NCBI GenBank assembly: GCA_018819165.1
Contig: JAHJQP010000083.1
Location: 1 to 7,556, forward strand
From: Pseudomonadota bacterium
GTDB taxonomy: Bacteria > Desulfobacterota > Syntrophia > Syntrophales > UBA5619
Direction of reading: 5' to 3'
DNA length: 7,556 nucleotides
In this document: piece by piece, positions 6,172 to 7,556 of the stretch
How positions within the stretch are numbered: the stretch's first letter is position 1
Layout of the letters: each line of letters begins with the position of its first letter
The notes under the pieces: model-generated
Databases searched by the model: none
What the model was told of the DNA's origin: nothing
Seen by the model: only the letters and a program-made list of their open reading frames with translations
Made by a program: the position numbers and the translations under genes

Positions 6172-6936
6172 ATGAAATACTTGAAGTATGTCGACGTCAC
6201 GCGGGCGATGTTTCCGGATCAGCCCCCTTACCAGTGGACGGAGAACGTATCCGCTCCCTGGACCCCCATCACCAAGCCCCTGTCGGAAAGCAGGGTGGCG
6301 CTGATCAGCTCCGGCGGCATTTATCGGAAAGATCAGCCCCCTTTCAGGCCGGACAAGAACGATCTCACCTTCCGGGAGATTCCCGCGGACACGGACGCGG
6401 GCGATCTCCGGATCAGCCACGACTACTACGAACACAGTGACGCCGAAAAGGACGTCAACTGCGTCTTCCCTATCGAAAGGATGTGGGAGCTCGCGGCGGA
6501 TGGATTCATCGGAAGTCTTCCGGAGGTCCACTTCACGTTCATGGGCCGCATCTTCCGCAAGACCCAGCTCCTTAACGAGATGATCCCCGGCCTCATAGCC
6601 CGTCTGAAGGCGCTCGGCGTCGATCTGGCCTTTCTGGTGCCGGCCTGACCGCTCTGCCATCAATCCGTGGGATTGATCGCCAGGGCCGTTGAAGAGGCGG
6701 GGATCCCGACCGTTTCTCTCTCCTCCGCCTATGACCTGACCTCGCTCGTGAAGCCGCCGCGGACATTCTTCGTGAACTACCCGCTCGGGCATACGTCGGG
6801 CAAGCCCTTCGACCGTGAGAACCAGACGGCCATCCTGAAGGAAGCCCTGGGAAAAGCCGGGGAGATCGCCGAGCCGGGCGCCATCGTGGCGCTTCCCTAT
6901 GTCTGGGACGACCTGACCTGGCTCGCCGGGGCCTGA
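6172..6936 (+). CDS. Selenoprotein, glycine/sarcosine/betaine/D-proline reductase selenoprotein B (GrdB/PrdB) family; in-frame UGA = Sec159
   Basis: This is one gene of 254 codons, interrupted at 6646-6648 by an in-frame TGA read as selenocysteine. The frame before it (from MKYLKYVDVTRAMFPDQPPY) and the frame after it (PLCHQSVGLIARAVEEAGIP) are both family-like and in the same phase, so the TGA is not a frameshift scar. Sec159 and Cys162 form a UxxC redox motif. Other conserved-looking points are VALISSGGIYRKDQPPF (42-58), a His-Asp-Tyr-Tyr (83-86), VFPIERMWEL (98-107) and MGRIF (124-128). The length suits the short PrdB-like members. Clostridial relatives use this Sec in reductive cleavage of glycine, betaine or D-proline. 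No Grd/Prd partner genes are here, so substrate and role are unknown. The start is firm: AAGGAGG (6159-6165) lies 6 nt before ATG 6172. The final TGA at 6934-6936 is taken as a true stop. Confidence 0.88.
6646..6691 (+). promoter_or_regulatory. Bacterial SECIS element (selenocysteine insertion hairpin)
   Basis: The element begins at the UGA. The upper stem is a perfect 8-bp helix, AUCAAUCC (6659-6666) with GGAUUGAU (6670-6677), closing a GUG loop (6667-6669). An internal loop (CC against CGC) separates it from a lower stem, GCUCUG (6651-6656) with CAGGGC (6681-6686), which has one G-U wobble. Further pairs C6649-G6688 and A6648-U6689 bring the base to the UGA. Loop guanines lie 19 and 21 nt after the UGA. 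This is the layout of the E. coli fdhF SECIS, which SelB binds at the apical loop. Pairing was checked by eye; no folding energy was computed. Confidence 0.85.
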
Positions 6937-7005
6937 GTCTCCCCGGATCATGGTTCCTCCTGAACAACGACGCGTATCCGGGAGCAAAAATCCCGCTATT
7001 TCGCT

Positions 7006-7021
7006 CAGTTTGTCAGTTTGT
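7006..7021 (+). repeat. Two tandem copies of CAGTTTGT just upstream of the dedA promoter
   Basis: The 8-mer CAGTTTGT occurs at 7006-7013 and again at 7014-7021, ending 2 nt before the -35 box at 7024. It could be an activator or UP-type contact site, or chance. Confidence 0.3.
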
Positions 7022-7023
7022 CA

Positions 7024-7052
7024 TTGACAGGCGGTCCGCCCTTCCCTATACT
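7024..7052 (+). promoter_or_regulatory. Strong sigma70-type promoter for the DedA gene
   Basis: A perfect TTGACA (7024-7029), a 17-nt spacer, and TATACT (7047-7052, five of six matches to consensus). Transcription would begin near 7059 and leave a leader of about 57-72 nt, depending on which ATG is used. This is the best promoter match in the window and shows that the DedA gene is transcribed independently of the selenoprotein gene. Confidence 0.7.
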
Positions 7053-7130
7053 ATGACGCGTCTTCAGGCAGGTCTTTTTATAACCCTGCGGGGGGCTGCA
7101 AACTCACACAGGAGAATGAAAAAACGGTCT

Positions 7131-7556
7131 ATGGCGGATCTGCTCATAAACGGTATCGACCTCTTCCTACACCTTGACAGGTATCTGGGGGACGTCCTTC
7201 AATATTTCGGAGTCTGGACCTATGTCGTGGTCTTTCTCATCATCTTCTGCGAAACGGGGTTGGTCGTGACCCCGATCCTTCCGGGGGATTCGCTCCTCTT
7301 CGGCCTCGGCGCCTTTGCCGCCAATCCCTATCTCAAAGGCCCTCTTGAGGTGGAATGGCTCTTCATCACGCTTTCGATTGCGGCCGTCGCCGGGGATACG
7401 GTGAATTACTCGGTAGGCCATTACATCGGCCCCCGGGTCTTTCATGACGGGAAATACCGCTTCCTCAAGAGGGAGTATCTGGACAGGACTCACCGGTTCT
7501 ACGAGAAGCATGGCGGCAAGACGATCGTCATCGCGCGGTTCATCCCGATCATCCGC
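7131..7556 (+). CDS. DedA-family inner-membrane protein (3' end outside window)
   Basis: This is the N-terminal 142 residues of a DedA/SNARE-associated-fold (VTT domain) membrane protein, a family that flips lipid carriers or supports proton-dependent envelope homeostasis. The stretch FCETGLVVTPILPGDSLLF contains E41 and D53, and the far end has R136 and R142. Their spacing matches the essential E39, D51, R130 and R136 of E. coli YqjA. GDTVNYSVGHYIGP (88-101) is the usual second block. Hydrophobic segments at about 30-62 and 78-98 fit a re-entrant/membrane layout. The frame is open to the window edge. Two starts are possible: ATG 7131, used here because MADLLINGIDLFLHLD matches the usual family N-terminus, and ATG 7116, five codons earlier. 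A clear AGGAG at 7110-7114 is too close to the ATG at 7116 (1 nt) and rather far from the one at 7131 (16 nt). Confidence 0.9.
   Translation, partial: MADLLINGIDLFLHLDRYLGDVLQYFGVWTYVVVFLIIFCETGLVVTPILPGDSLLFGLGAFAANPYLKGPLEVEWLFITLSIAAVAGDTVNYSVGHYIGPRVFHDGKYRFLKREYLDRTHRFYEKHGGKTIVIARFIPIIR

Noticed and set aside
6646..6648. TGA taken as a nonsense mutation making a pseudogene
   Set aside because: The frame continues with family-like sequence in the same phase, a Cys sits at +3 to form UxxC, and a SECIS-like hairpin follows immediately. Read-through as selenocysteine explains all three.
6157..6987. Long open frame on the minus strand (about 276 codons) covering the selenoprotein gene
   Set aside because: It is Arg/Gly/Asp-rich without recognisable motifs and runs antisense to a clearly family-like plus-strand protein. 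Such frames are common opposite GC-rich genes.
6979..6995. Small hairpin CGGGA-N7-TCCCG after the selenoprotein gene as a rho-independent terminator
   Set aside because: The stem is only 5 bp and no U-run follows it (the next bases are CTATTTCGC), so it does not meet the usual pattern.
1..7556. CRISPR array, tRNA or rRNA genes
   Set aside because: No regularly spaced repeats, no tRNA-like cloverleaf with a T-loop GTTC-type motif, and no rRNA signature were noticed on reading; the sequence is largely accounted for by the listed genes.

Overview
The window looks like chromosomal DNA of an anaerobic Gram-negative bacterium, most plausibly a Desulfobacterota/deltaproteobacterial lineage. This is inferred from gene content and protein style: hydrogenase-maturation genes hypA-hypB, a GrdB/PrdB-type selenoprotein with a bacterial SECIS, an MutY and a DedA protein. 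No rRNA or marker gene proves it. The window is cut at both ends, in a permease gene at the left and a DedA gene at the right.

Region 1 (3-2463, + strand) is the end of a polar amino-acid ABC importer operon of the Aap/Bzt type: aapQ (3' part), aapM and aapP. Its DNA is visibly AT-richer than what follows (25 G/C in 60 bases at 2041-2100, against 45 in 60 at 3121-3180). Region 2 (2478-3824, - strand) is hypA-hypB, which encode nickel insertion into [NiFe] hydrogenase. They are followed by a short gene whose N-terminus looks like a ferredoxin-associated protein but whose C-terminus is eroded or replaced near the composition break. Region 3 (about 3934-5096, + strand) is mutY, divergent from hypA. 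Its C-terminal OG-recognition domain carries an unusually complete Nudix box.

Region 4 (5205-5873, - strand) is a RelE/ParE-type toxin and Xre-type antitoxin operon. It is toxin-first, with a 4-nt overlap and a promoter overlapping an inverted repeat that lies almost on top of the toxin start codon. Region 5 (5887-6051) is a degraded remnant of an IS91/IS801-like transposase. Region 6 (6076-6936, + strand) is the most notable item: one 254-codon gene with an in-frame TGA at 6646-6648, followed at once by a strong two-part hairpin. It reads as a selenoprotein of the glycine/sarcosine/betaine/D-proline reductase B family with a UxxC motif, and a naive gene caller would split it in two. It has a near-perfect Shine-Dalgarno, a plausible promoter and a 13-nt palindrome in its leader. 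Region 7 (7024-7556, + strand) is a consensus-like sigma70 promoter driving a DedA-family membrane protein that runs off the end.

The genes do not form one pathway. The window is a patchwork of a transport operon, a hydrogenase-maturation operon, a DNA-repair gene, and an accessory patch (toxin-antitoxin plus transposase scar) beside an orphan selenoprotein. No other grd/prd genes and no sel genes lie inside the window.
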